A stretch of DNA of 37,787 bases from Gammaproteobacteria bacterium (GTDB lineage: Bacteria; Pseudomonadota; Gammaproteobacteria; UBA1113): NCBI GenBank assembly GCA_020051015.1, contig JAGVJQ010000040.1, positions 1 to 37,787 of the forward strand, in the 5' to 3' direction. Both the position numbers and the translations under genes were made by a program. The number at the start of each line of letters is the position of its first letter. The stretch's first letter is position 1. Positions 1 to 8,842 of the stretch are shown here, in pieces. The notes under the pieces were generated by a model that ran no database searches, was not told the origin of the DNA, and saw only the letters and a list, made by a program, of their open reading frames with translations.

Positions 1-30
1 AAATATCGTTAAGGTTAAATCATGAGATAA

Positions 31-708
31 ATGATTAAAATGAAAGAATATAAATTAAGTGAATTACTAGTATATGCTGTTCAGTATTATGAAAGAGAAC
101 TTCAGAGCTCTGAAGATGAAGCGGAGATAGAACAAGAAATAGCATCGCAGCGAGATGAGGTCGAGAAAGATGATACTCAAGACAGATATAATGAATCAGA
201 TACGGGGCGAGTAAAATTACCACTGCCAATTACCTTATTAAAACAATTTCTTCTTAAAGATAGAGAACGACAAGATCCTACTATTGGTAACCAAAGAGCT
301 GCAAGTTATATTAAAATTAGTAACAAAAAAAAACCTGGAAATTCTTATAAGGTTATTTATGATCGCGAAATTATTTGGCAAGAAACAGCGGTTTTTTTCA
401 TTAGATTCCATGCAAAAAATAATTGTATGGGGATGTCTCATATCATTCCCATTGATTATTCGCTGAATATTGAGAATGAAGTTCTTAACATGACATCGAT
501 AACACCTGGCATGCCAAATCAAATGATGGTTATTTCAAATGAAGAAATATGTAATATAATTTACGAAGCTCCCAAAAAACTTGCAGGTCATTTTTTAGGA
601 ATTGAGACAGTTAATAAAGTAACATTTTTTGCAACCAATAACCTAGAACATCATGGCTTGATTATTTCAAACAGTAATAAAAGTTTGTTACAAAGTAACT
701 CGATATAA
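31..708 (+). CDS. Hypothetical protein; stand-alone copy of the N-terminal module of the two downstream kinase-like proteins
   Basis: A 225-residue protein of no family I recognise. Residues 6-20 (YKLSELLVYAVQYYE) match the pattern YKLxxLLxxVAxYY found near the N-terminus of the next two genes. A later stretch (LLKQFLL, then NKKKPGNSYKVIYDREIIW) lines up with IRILQQYLL...IKVMLDADINW and VLQECLQHYL...IKFNVKIYW in those proteins, so all three share one module. No kinase motif (HRD, DFG or APE) follows, and the 58 bases after the stop are too few for a lost kinase domain. No signal peptide or membrane segment is seen; an acidic Glu/Asp-rich stretch spans residues 27-50. ATG at 31 follows a weak GAG; ATG at 40 is an alternative start. 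It could be a partner or decoy of the kinases, or a truncated copy. Confidence 0.7.
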   Translation: MIKMKEYKLSELLVYAVQYYERELQSSEDEAEIEQEIASQRDEVEKDDTQDRYNESDTGRVKLPLPITLLKQFLLKDRERQDPTIGNQRAASYIKISNKKKPGNSYKVIYDREIIWQETAVFFIRFHAKNNCMGMSHIIPIDYSLNIENEVLNMTSITPGMPNQMMVISNEEICNIIYEAPKKLAGHFLGIETVNKVTFFATNNLEHHGLIISNSNKSLLQSNSI

Positions 709-766
709 AAACAATATCATCACCAATTCGATAAAGCTTATTTTTAATAAAACAAAAAATATAATT

Positions 767-2683
767 ATGAGATACAAAATAATGTATGCGAGTACAAGAA
801 GTAAAAAGAAAGATAAAGAAAAGAATTCACACAAAAAGTCACCTGATAATTGGAGTATATCACCATTCTTCGATGAAGGCTCATCGAGTAGTGGACCAGT
901 AGGTGGAAGCCACTCGATATCAGTGACAAAAAAAGTTAGGCACTTTTTTCAAGAAAAAATTTCAAAAAAATATAAATTAAGTACGTTAGTCGAAGATGTT
1001 GCCAATCATTATGAAGGGCAGCATGTGCCCCATATTCAGTATAAAATCAGGATATTACAACAGTATTTATTATATCATTTTGAACAGCAAAAAAATCAAT
1101 ATACTGCAGATAACATGAGAAATTCAACTTTTACTATAGCTGCTTTTGAGCAAGTTATTATTAATAAACATGGTTCAATAGTGCCGATTAAAGTGATGCT
1201 TGATGCTGATATTAATTGGCGACAATCAAAAAATACAGCTGCTTCATCACCTTGGGATAACCCTAATCGAGTAGAAATAAAACTGCACAATACCCCTATA
1301 TTAGGAGAAGGCGCATTTTCTTCTCCAAGCCCAGTGAGTTATTCCATCAAGTTGGCTGGTGACATCGAGCAAATGATTTTTGTTAATGTAAAAAAACAAA
1401 AAAATAAAATAGTTAAACCTATTGAGAAAAAATGCTATATTGTAGAACCAGATATTTTGGCAAGTAATGAATATAATGCAGCAAAATTAGCATTTAAGCG
1501 TAGGGTACATGTAAGTAAAACATTGATTAATTCAAAAATGGGATTGCGCTTCTTTGATGTGGTTACCATGCCTTTAATTAAAGGTAAGAACTTAGAAATC
1601 TTTTTGGAAGAAATAAAAAATAATGAAAATCCGAATGATAAATATCGTCTTCCAGATGTAAAAATAATTGCAATGATAAATACGGCTTGCGCATTACGTC
1701 GCCTTCACACGATGGATATTACACATAAAGATATTAAAAAAACTAATGTAATATTAGTTAAAAACTATATTTCCATTATTATAGATTTTAATTTTTCTCA
1801 AATTAATTCAGATACATTATCAGCGGGATGTACGCCATTATATGCGGCTCCAGAAGTTATAAATTATATGCTTTCTCCATATCACGATGCGGAATTATCA
1901 GCATCACTTGATATTTATAGTCTAGGGCTGCTTTTTGCAGAAATGTATGGGGTCGTGCTAGAGAATGATTCGGGTAATAGCTCGTGGAGTAACGCTAGCA
2001 GTAATTCGAGCAGTACATCGAGTAATACCTCGAATAGTCAATTTCAATTTAATTGGTATTATGAGCTCGATGGTAAATTAGTTAATGGCGTGCGATATCT
2101 TCATTTGAAAACAAGAGAAGCCATTCAGGATGCATGCTTTTCCAGTCAAGTAACACAAATTATTCTAGATATGATTTCATGGGATGCCAATGAAAGACCT
2201 GATTTAGCTACGGTAATTATGAACTTGTTACCACTTATTCGTGTTGGTAAGAAAGTCAATAAACAATCTACAGATCCATTTAACGATAATGAATATAATA
2301 TCATCTATCAAGCGATGATATGGAATTTGATATGTACCGAAGTATTTGTGCTTGTGACTGAGATAGCAAAGTTAAATAGTCTACAAGATAATGACAAGAA
2401 GATTATTACCGAGCTAACCGACTTGGCTTATGTTAATCAAGAATTTAATGATCCAGCTCCAGAGGATGAAACAAAATCAATTGGTCAATATAAATTTGAG
2501 CAACTCGGTGTATTTGCTAGTCAATATCTTTCTTTGGTTCAAGATGAAAATTTAAAGCTTATATTCGAAATTCTAAGCAAGCATGGTGAGCAAGATAAAC
2601 AAGATTTATATAAACAATTATGTGAAGTTATTATTACTGAGTCAGAATTGGCGGTGTCAAATTCACCGCGTCTTGTTATATGA
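767..2683 (+). CDS. Protein kinase-like protein with degenerate motifs (possible pseudokinase), effector candidate
   Basis: A 638-residue eukaryotic-like Ser/Thr kinase-fold protein. The N-terminal module (about residues 70-150) is shared with its neighbours. A G-loop-like LGEGAF is at 179-184. The catalytic loop reads HKDIKKTN (H320, D322, K324, N327), the metal-binding motif reads DFN at 340-342 rather than DFG, then APE at 361-363 and DIYSLG. Aligned to the next gene, the beta-3 lysine position is Tyr224, with lysines only at 221-222. Catalytic Asp and Asn remain, so activity is uncertain. A Ser/Asn-rich insert at about 400-425 interrupts the C-lobe. The C-terminal 150 residues, with FNDPAP, match the next gene. 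No signal peptide or membrane span is seen. ATG at 767 lacks a good ribosome site; ATG at 782 is possible. The target is unknown; similar kinases in Legionellales are often type IV effectors, which is inference here. Confidence 0.8.
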   Translation: MRYKIMYASTRSKKKDKEKNSHKKSPDNWSISPFFDEGSSSSGPVGGSHSISVTKKVRHFFQEKISKKYKLSTLVEDVANHYEGQHVPHIQYKIRILQQYLLYHFEQQKNQYTADNMRNSTFTIAAFEQVIINKHGSIVPIKVMLDADINWRQSKNTAASSPWDNPNRVEIKLHNTPILGEGAFSSPSPVSYSIKLAGDIEQMIFVNVKKQKNKIVKPIEKKCYIVEPDILASNEYNAAKLAFKRRVHVSKTLINSKMGLRFFDVVTMPLIKGKNLEIFLEEIKNNENPNDKYRLPDVKIIAMINTACALRRLHTMDITHKDIKKTNVILVKNYISIIIDFNFSQINSDTLSAGCTPLYAAPEVINYMLSPYHDAELSASLDIYSLGLLFAEMYGVVLENDSGNSSWSNASSNSSSTSSNTSNSQFQFNWYYELDGKLVNGVRYLHLKTREAIQDACFSSQVTQIILDMISWDANERPDLATVIMNLLPLIRVGKKVNKQSTDPFNDNEYNIIYQAMIWNLICTEVFVLVTEIAKLNSLQDNDKKIITELTDLAYVNQEFNDPAPEDETKSIGQYKFEQLGVFASQYLSLVQDENLKLIFEILSKHGEQDKQDLYKQLCEVIITESELAVSNSPRLVI

Positions 2684-2790
2684 CGTTAATATGATAAGAA
2701 AAAGTAGATAATAATGTTAGGACTTAAAACAAAGCAATGCTCATATTTTAAATGAGTCAAATCTAACCTTAAACTTTAAATGGGAAAAAC

Positions 2791-4740
2791 ATGGCTAAAA
2801 ATAAAAACATAAGTCCTGCTTCTTTTTGGGCAAAGAATCCCTTAACTGGAAAAGTTAATGGAGACGTATCAATGAGTAACAATGCGGAGAATGAAAGTCG
2901 TACTAATATAAGTACAACCGAGACTTCGGCAGCCGCATTTGGGGCAAATAACCCTTTAACGGGAAAAGTTAATACAGAAGCATCAACGAGTAGCAATGCT
3001 GAGAAACAAAATCTTATTAATGTAGATGCAGCTGATGAGACTTCGGCAGAACTTGAAGAGGAAGTATATAAATTAGATGCATTGCTCAATGCAGTTGCTG
3101 AGTACTATCAAGAACAAGAGAAATTCGCAAAAAATCCAGCAGCTTATATTGGCGGATCGCAAGGGCCTGTTCTTCCATGGCAACATCAAGTATTGCAAGA
3201 ATGCTTACAACATTATCTTCATAATGATTCGTGGTGCTGCCCACCGTATTCAGCAACGTGTTTGGATCAGAACAATAAACTAAAAAAAGTTGTTATAAAA
3301 TTTAATGTAAAAATTTATTGGCACCTTTCAAAGAAACATGCCTCATTATCGCTATCAGAAATCGATAAAAAATTGAAAAAACCTGAACGAGCTGAAATCA
3401 TTAAGTCAACTAGAGAAAACCATTTGGGAAGTGGTAGCTATGCTTCAGTTAATTTAGGGAATTTTTCAGTAAAATTTGATGAAAATAATCAAATTCAAGT
3501 AGTGGAAGTAAAGCCACAATCAGAAAAAGTTGTAAAAATAGACCTGTCTGACGGTCGAAATAAAGCCATCTTTGAGATGGAATATGCGGCCTCAAGAGCA
3601 ATTTACCAAGCACGAGTACATGCGGCTAAATCCTCACCAGAATCAAAATTTTTTGATGCAATTATTTTACCGCGGGTACATGGTGTAAATTTAAAATCCG
3701 TAGTAGATAATGTATTCGTTGATAAGCAAAAAAGAAATAGTTTTTTATTGCCGATAAAAATGGCGGCCATCATGATTAATGTTATTTGTGCTGCTAGACA
3801 TGTACATGCAAACAAACTTCATCACGGTGATATTAAAAGGGAAAATTGTATGCTGGAACCAGAAAGTTACTATGCAACTTTCGTTGATTTTGGTTTTACA
3901 ACTAAAAAATTAGCTCAAGACAAAATTCATTGTTCGCCATTGTATGCTGCACCAGAAATAATATTGCGCTCGTACTTTGGCGGGCCTAATGTAGATATAA
4001 CACCCGCCTTGGATATTTATAGCTTAGGAACTTTTTTTATTGAAACGTACGGTATAGATATTTACCCATCTAATTATGAAGGCACCCATGATGTATATAA
4101 GTTTCAAGGAAGAGAGTTAAATCTTGCACAATATTTAAATGCGTATGCTAGAAAATGTGTGCAGGATAGTAACAGAATACCTCGTGGTATTAAGAAAATT
4201 ATCTTAGACATGATATCTTGGGATGCCGCCGCAAGACCTAAATTGAGCGATGTAACTACCCAATTGTTAGCCGTGATAGATAGTGAATTTGAACATAACC
4301 AAGCATTAATTGCAGCACAGGACTTTACTTCATTACATCTTATTTTTCAAACGATGTTGTGGAATTTAATGTGTACTGAAGTATTTATCATTACGTCAAA
4401 AATGAAGTTATTGCCAAGCGTACCGGATAATGAAAAACAAATTTTAGAAGAGTTAGAGCGCTTATCATATTTGTATGAAAAATTTAATGATCCAGCTCCA
4501 AATAAGCCTACTAAAACACTGGGCCAATATACCTATGAAAAAATTCCTCAGTTTGCGAAAGAGCTGCTCGAGAGTATTGAACATAAAGAAATAAAGGTAT
4601 TCTTTCAAAATTTGATATTGATAAACAGCAAACCAGATGAAGAGGTTCATGCTAATTTAGTAGCAATCAATACTGAGCTGAATAATCAACTTTTTCCACC
4701 AAGCAGTTCAGCATCATCCAGTCGACGCATGGGGCGTTAA
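2791..4740 (+). CDS. Eukaryotic-like Ser/Thr protein kinase with intact catalytic motifs, effector candidate
   Basis: A 649-residue protein. Residues 10-86 hold a direct duplication containing NPLTGKVN twice (16-23 and 54-61). The shared YKLxALLxAVAxYY module follows at about 90-200. The kinase domain shows the G-loop GSGSYASV (213-220), VVK with Lys249, the catalytic loop HGDIKREN (H345, D347, K349, N352), DFG at 366-368, APE at 387-389 and DIYSLG. All core catalytic residues are therefore present, unlike the upstream paralogue. The C-terminal region (LWNLMCTEVF...FNDPAP) is shared with that paralogue, and the protein ends in a Ser/Arg tail. GGGA lies 6 bases before ATG at 2791. No signal peptide is seen. 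The gene is AT-rich and isolated from housekeeping operons, compatible with a horizontally acquired or fast-evolving host-interaction gene; substrate unknown. Confidence 0.85.
   Translation: MAKNKNISPASFWAKNPLTGKVNGDVSMSNNAENESRTNISTTETSAAAFGANNPLTGKVNTEASTSSNAEKQNLINVDAADETSAELEEEVYKLDALLNAVAEYYQEQEKFAKNPAAYIGGSQGPVLPWQHQVLQECLQHYLHNDSWCCPPYSATCLDQNNKLKKVVIKFNVKIYWHLSKKHASLSLSEIDKKLKKPERAEIIKSTRENHLGSGSYASVNLGNFSVKFDENNQIQVVEVKPQSEKVVKIDLSDGRNKAIFEMEYAASRAIYQARVHAAKSSPESKFFDAIILPRVHGVNLKSVVDNVFVDKQKRNSFLLPIKMAAIMINVICAARHVHANKLHHGDIKRENCMLEPESYYATFVDFGFTTKKLAQDKIHCSPLYAAPEIILRSYFGGPNVDITPALDIYSLGTFFIETYGIDIYPSNYEGTHDVYKFQGRELNLAQYLNAYARKCVQDSNRIPRGIKKIILDMISWDAAARPKLSDVTTQLLAVIDSEFEHNQALIAAQDFTSLHLIFQTMLWNLMCTEVFIITSKMKLLPSVPDNEKQILEELERLSYLYEKFNDPAPNKPTKTLGQYTYEKIPQFAKELLESIEHKEIKVFFQNLILINSKPDEEVHANLVAINTELNNQLFPPSSSASSSRRMGR
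2818..3048 (+). repeat. Internal direct duplication of about 38 codons in the kinase N-terminus
   Basis: Two adjacent copies encode residues 10-47 and 48-86. Both contain F-x-A-x-NPLTGKVN, then S-x-NAE and end in ETSA. Near-identical DNA starts at 2833 and 2947, a 114-base period with a one-codon indel in the second copy. The segment lies before the conserved module and looks unstructured. Confidence 0.75.
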
Positions 4741-4743
4741 ATC

Positions 4744-4780
4744 GTAGGGCAGATTTGCGTCGATAGGCGTGTAATCTGCC
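4744..4780 (+). repeat. GTAGGG-type palindromic intergenic element
   Basis: GTAGGGCAGATTTGCG is followed, after a short loop, by GGCGTGTAATCTGCC, giving an imperfect hairpin (GGCAGATT pairs with AATCTGCC). The same layout recurs at 8688-8724 and, in relaxed form, at 33694 and 36724. It lies between the kinase gene and aguB. Confidence 0.65.
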
Positions 4781-4878
4781 TCAATTAATTGAGCTAATTT
4801 AAACCAATTTCGCATGACATTGACTATCAATAATGTTATTCTCTGGCCATTCTGTAGGAACTAATAGGCGAGATTAGC

Positions 4879-5745
4879 ATGAGTCAAAATAAATTAACGG
4901 TAGGGTTGGTGCAAGAAAAATGGAGTGATAACGCTCAAGAACATAAAGACCGTTTAGCAGCGGGCATTACTGAAGCAGCAAAGCAAGGTGCTAAATTAGT
5001 TTGCTTACAAGAACTTACCTTAAGCCCTTATTTTTGCACCCGTTCTGATGTTGATGGCAAGCCATACATGGAAGATATTAAGACTGGGCCAACAGCACAA
5101 TTTGTTAGTCAAGCAGCCAAATCAGCTAAGGTATTTATTACTGCATCCTTATTCGAAAAAGCAGGATACAACACTGCTGTCGCGTTTAATCCTGCTGGTG
5201 AGTTAATTGCCGTTACTCGTAAGCAACATATTCCAAGCGGCGAGAAATATCACGAAAATTATTATTTTACCCCAGGGGATTCTAACTATCCGGTACATGA
5301 TATTGCAGGGCACAGAATAGGATTGCCAACTTGTTATGATCAATGGTTTCCAGAGTTATCACGTATTTATGGCTTAAAAAATACCGAAATTTTAGTTTAT
5401 CCAACCGCGATTGGTGGCGAACCAACCGCACCCGAGGTTGACACGCAACCGATGTGGCAAAAAGTTATGGTTGCCCAAGGCATTATGGCTAATACCTTTA
5501 TGATTGCAGTTAATCGTATTGGTACGGAGGATGGATTAACATTTTATGGCAGTAGCTTTATCAGCAATCCCATGGGTGAAATTTTGGCACAAGCTCCACG
5601 CGATAAATCGGCTGTATTAGTCGCCGAACTTGATTTTAGCCAACGTGAGTTATGGGGCCGCTTATTTCCGTTTGCTAAACAACGCGAACCACAAACTTAT
5701 CATGAATTGACTAAACCTCGCCAACAACATGTGGAAAAAGCCTAA
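4879..5745 (+). CDS. aguB: N-carbamoylputrescine amidase
   Basis: A 288-residue nitrilase-superfamily hydrolase converting N-carbamoylputrescine to putrescine, CO2 and ammonia in the cytoplasm, the last step of the agmatine route to putrescine. The nitrilase triad is visible: Glu45 (in LQELTLSPYF), Lys115 (in RKQHIPSGEKY) and Cys152 (in PTCYDQWFPE). Length is normal for AguB. Its stop TAA overlaps the speA ATG by one base (TAATG), and aguA follows speA, so the three genes form one pathway operon, which supports AguB over other nitrilases. The ribosome site before ATG 4879 is weak. Confidence 0.93.
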   Translation: MSQNKLTVGLVQEKWSDNAQEHKDRLAAGITEAAKQGAKLVCLQELTLSPYFCTRSDVDGKPYMEDIKTGPTAQFVSQAAKSAKVFITASLFEKAGYNTAVAFNPAGELIAVTRKQHIPSGEKYHENYYFTPGDSNYPVHDIAGHRIGLPTCYDQWFPELSRIYGLKNTEILVYPTAIGGEPTAPEVDTQPMWQKVMVAQGIMANTFMIAVNRIGTEDGLTFYGSSFISNPMGEILAQAPRDKSAVLVAELDFSQRELWGRLFPFAKQREPQTYHELTKPRQQHVEKA

Positions 5746-7640
5746 TGAATACTCAGTCAGACGAATCAGATAATGTATATAATATCCAATACTGGGGTGA
5801 TGGTTATTTCAATATTAATGAGAAAGGTAATATTGAAGTAACAAAAAGCGCTGCAGAAAAAGGCGTGGAATTACAGGCTATCGTCAATGCCGCTAGTCGT
5901 GCTGGCTTGCAATTGCCCTTGTTGATTCGTTTTACTAATATTCTGCATGATCGTGTTACGCGGCTGTATGAGGCATTTGAACAAGCTATTGCTGAAAATG
6001 AATATAAAGGCAATTACAAGCTAGTTTATCCAATAAAAGTTAACCAAGAGTGTTGCGTCGTACGTGAAATTTTAAAAACACCCAATATGAATGTTGGTTT
6101 AGAAGCAGGTAGCAAGCCAGAGTTGATGGCGGTAATTGGTTTATTAGGTGAAAAAAATTCTACGATTGTTTGTAATGGTTATAAAGATGCGAGTTATATT
6201 CGCATTGCGTTAATTGCCCAACAAATGGGGCACAATGTTTTTATTGTTATCGAAAAGCAATCTGAGTTAGATATTATTTTAAAAGAAGCGGCGCGATTGA
6301 ATGTTAGGCCACAAATTGGAGTACGCATTCGTCTCGTGACCAAAGGGGCAGGTAAATGGGAAAACACAGGTGGTGCTAAGTCAAAATTTGGTTTGAATGC
6401 GCAACAAGTTTTAGATCTGGTTGAGAAACTAAGAAAGCATAATTATCTAGACTGCTTGCAATTGATGCATTGTCATTTAGGCTCACAAATTGCCAATATT
6501 CATGATATTCGTAAATGTATGCAAGAAGTGGCACGTTATTATATTGAACTGCGTAATATGCATGTGCCAATTTCAACCGTTGATGTGGGCGGTGGCCTGG
6601 GCATCGATTATGAAGGAACACGTTCTAATAATTATTGTTCGATGAATTACAGCTTAAAAGAATATGCGACTAATATTTTATTAGCGCTAAGTAATTTATG
6701 TGATGAAGCTGGCATGCCAGTACCCAATATTATTAGCGAATCTGGGCGTGCGATCACGGCGCATCATGCGGTACTTGTCACCAATATCACCGATGTTGAA
6801 CAATTAGGTGAAGATTATTCATTACCAACGATCACTGAAGATGATTCGCACGTTATTCGCGATATTTGGGATACCTATCAGTCAATTTCTAATGATGCCC
6901 CTGCCGAATTGTATCATTATGCGGAGCATTCTTTAAAAGAAGCACAATCTATGTTTAAGCATGGTGTGATTTCTTTGCAAGATAAAGCAAGAGTTGAACA
7001 ATTATTTTTAGCAATTTGTTTAGAAATACAAAATCGATTAGATGAAAATAATCCCGGAGATAGTGAGTTAATTGAGCTAATTAATGAGCGGTTGGCCGCC
7101 AAATTATTTTGCAATCTTTCTATTTTTCAATCGATACCTGATTCTTGGGCGATTGAACAAATTTTCCCAGTTGCGCCGATTACGCAATTAAATCAGCCTT
7201 TAACCCTGCACGGAATTTTACAGGATTTAACCTGTGATTCTGATGGTACGTTAAAGCAATATACGGGTAGCACGTGTATCAAAACAACATTGATGTTACC
7301 ACCATATAATGCAGCAAATCCTTATGCCATAGCATTCTTTTTAGTAGGAGCATACCAAGAAATTTTAGGTAATTTACATAATTTGTTTGGTGATACTAAC
7401 TCATTAGATGTCAAATTAACTGGCGATGGTAATTTTGAAATTAATGACTTAGTGACAGGTGATACGGTCACTAATGTATTAGGGTATGCCCATTTTGATA
7501 CTAAGCGATTATCACAATCCTATGAAAAGCAATTAATTCGTGCTGAATTACCTGATGAAACTATTCAAGCTTATTTAAATGAATTACGTAGTATCTTTAC
7601 TCAATTAACTTATTTAGATAGTAACAAATTTAAAGGATAA
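5745..7640 (+). CDS. speA: Biosynthetic arginine decarboxylase
   Basis: A 631-residue PLP-dependent fold-III decarboxylase (E. coli SpeA is 658) making agmatine from arginine. The PLP lysine is Lys98 in LVYPIKVNQ. The family motifs [21 protein letters not shown] and [15 protein letters not shown] are present, and the C-terminal region contains GDGNFEIND. The protein begins at [14 protein letters not shown] like other SpeA proteins. Translation is likely coupled to aguB through the TAATG overlap, and aguA starts 5 bases downstream. Together the operon converts arginine to putrescine without ornithine. Confidence 0.95.
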   Translation: MNTQSDESDNVYNIQYWGDGYFNINEKGNIEVTKSAAEKGVELQAIVNAASRAGLQLPLLIRFTNILHDRVTRLYEAFEQAIAENEYKGNYKLVYPIKVNQECCVVREILKTPNMNVGLEAGSKPELMAVIGLLGEKNSTIVCNGYKDASYIRIALIAQQMGHNVFIVIEKQSELDIILKEAARLNVRPQIGVRIRLVTKGAGKWENTGGAKSKFGLNAQQVLDLVEKLRKHNYLDCLQLMHCHLGSQIANIHDIRKCMQEVARYYIELRNMHVPISTVDVGGGLGIDYEGTRSNNYCSMNYSLKEYATNILLALSNLCDEAGMPVPNIISESGRAITAHHAVLVTNITDVEQLGEDYSLPTITEDDSHVIRDIWDTYQSISNDAPAELYHYAEHSLKEAQSMFKHGVISLQDKARVEQLFLAICLEIQNRLDENNPGDSELIELINERLAAKLFCNLSIFQSIPDSWAIEQIFPVAPITQLNQPLTLHGILQDLTCDSDGTLKQYTGSTCIKTTLMLPPYNAANPYAIAFFLVGAYQEILGNLHNLFGDTNSLDVKLTGDGNFEINDLVTGDTVTNVLGYAHFDTKRLSQSYEKQLIRAELPDETIQAYLNELRSIFTQLTYLDSNKFKG

Positions 7641-7645
7641 TAAAG

Positions 7646-8665
7646 ATGACACCAAAACAATCCGGTTTTCATATGCCAGCTGAATGGCATCCGCATGCAG
7701 GTTGTTGGATGGCTTGGCCTTGCCATGCTGATAGTTGGTCACTCGTTGGTTTGGATCGCGCTCGCAAAGCCTACGCTGCAGTTGCGCAAGCAATCGCTCA
7801 ATTTGAACCACTGACTATGTTAGCTAATCCGCAAGATGTGGCAATGACTAAACAAATGTGTGGTGATAAAATTCGAGTGTTATCTTTGCCCATTAATGAT
7901 TCTTGGACTCGTGACACGGGGCCAACATTTTTATTGAATAAAGCAGGTAAATTAGCTGGCGTAGATTGGATTCATAATGCCTGGGGCGGTAATTACGATG
8001 ATTGTGAATTAGATAATCAAATTGCATCATTTGTATTAAAAGAAACACAAGCACAAATTTTTTCGGCACCGTTAGTGATGGAAGGTGGTTCATTTCATGT
8101 TGATGGTGAGGGTACCGTTTTAACAACGAAAGAATGTTTGTTAAATCCAAACCGTAATCCGCATTTATCACAAGCCGAAATTGAAAATTATTTACGTGAT
8201 TACTTAGGCACGGAAAAAGTGATTTGGTTAAATAAAGGTTTATTTGAAGATGAAACCGATGGCCATATTGATGAAATTGCTTGTTTTATCGAACCAGGCA
8301 AAGTATTAGCTTTAATTACGCATGATAAAGATGATGTGAATTACGAAGTCTTACATGAAAATCTTGAAACACTAAAATCAGCAACCGATGCCAAAGGCCG
8401 ACCATTGGAAGTCTATACCGTTGAGCAACCCGCAGCGACCTATTTAGATGGTCGTCGTCAAACCTTATCGTATATTAATTTTTATTTAGCAAATGGTGGC
8501 ATAGTTATGCCAGCATTTGGCCAACCCAAATACGATCAAGCAGCGCATGAGTTATTTTTACAATTATTTCCAGGCCGTAAAATTATCCAAATCGCTGCCC
8601 TAGATATTTTTGCCGGTGGCGGCGGTATTCATTGCATTACCCAGCAACAGCCCGCAACGATCTAA
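7646..8665 (+). CDS. aguA: Agmatine deiminase
   Basis: A 339-residue guanidino-modifying enzyme hydrolysing agmatine to N-carbamoylputrescine and ammonia. Seen: the substrate-binding WTRDTGPTF motif, [25 protein letters not shown], the [12 protein letters not shown] motif with the catalytic His, and the C-terminal GGGGIHCIT with nucleophile Cys330. Length is normal for the family. The Shine-Dalgarno AAAGGA lies inside the end of speA, 5 bases separate the genes, and the product feeds AguB. A GTAGGG palindrome follows the stop. Confidence 0.95.
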   Translation: MTPKQSGFHMPAEWHPHAGCWMAWPCHADSWSLVGLDRARKAYAAVAQAIAQFEPLTMLANPQDVAMTKQMCGDKIRVLSLPINDSWTRDTGPTFLLNKAGKLAGVDWIHNAWGGNYDDCELDNQIASFVLKETQAQIFSAPLVMEGGSFHVDGEGTVLTTKECLLNPNRNPHLSQAEIENYLRDYLGTEKVIWLNKGLFEDETDGHIDEIACFIEPGKVLALITHDKDDVNYEVLHENLETLKSATDAKGRPLEVYTVEQPAATYLDGRRQTLSYINFYLANGGIVMPAFGQPKYDQAAHELFLQLFPGRKIIQIAALDIFAGGGGIHCITQQQPATI

Positions 8666-8687
8666 TTAATGTGGGGTGAATTAATAT

Positions 8688-8724
8688 GTAGGGTGGATTA
8701 GCGCCTCCAGGCGCGTAATCCACC
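8688..8724 (+). repeat. GTAGGG-type palindromic intergenic element
   Basis: GTAGGGTGGATTAGCGCC, a short loop, then GGCGCGTAATCCACC. The arms GGTGGATTA/TAATCCACC and GCGCC/GGCGC pair, giving a strong hairpin just after aguA that may also terminate transcription. Same family as 4744-4780. Confidence 0.7.
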
Positions 8725-8842
8725 ACTGCTAATATTTTAGATAGATAACAATACTTTTCTCTTTACGTTAGAAAATATTATTTCGTTTGATTCTGCGAAA
8801 CGATGGTGCAAAAAAACAATAAACTATTACTAAGGATGAAAA

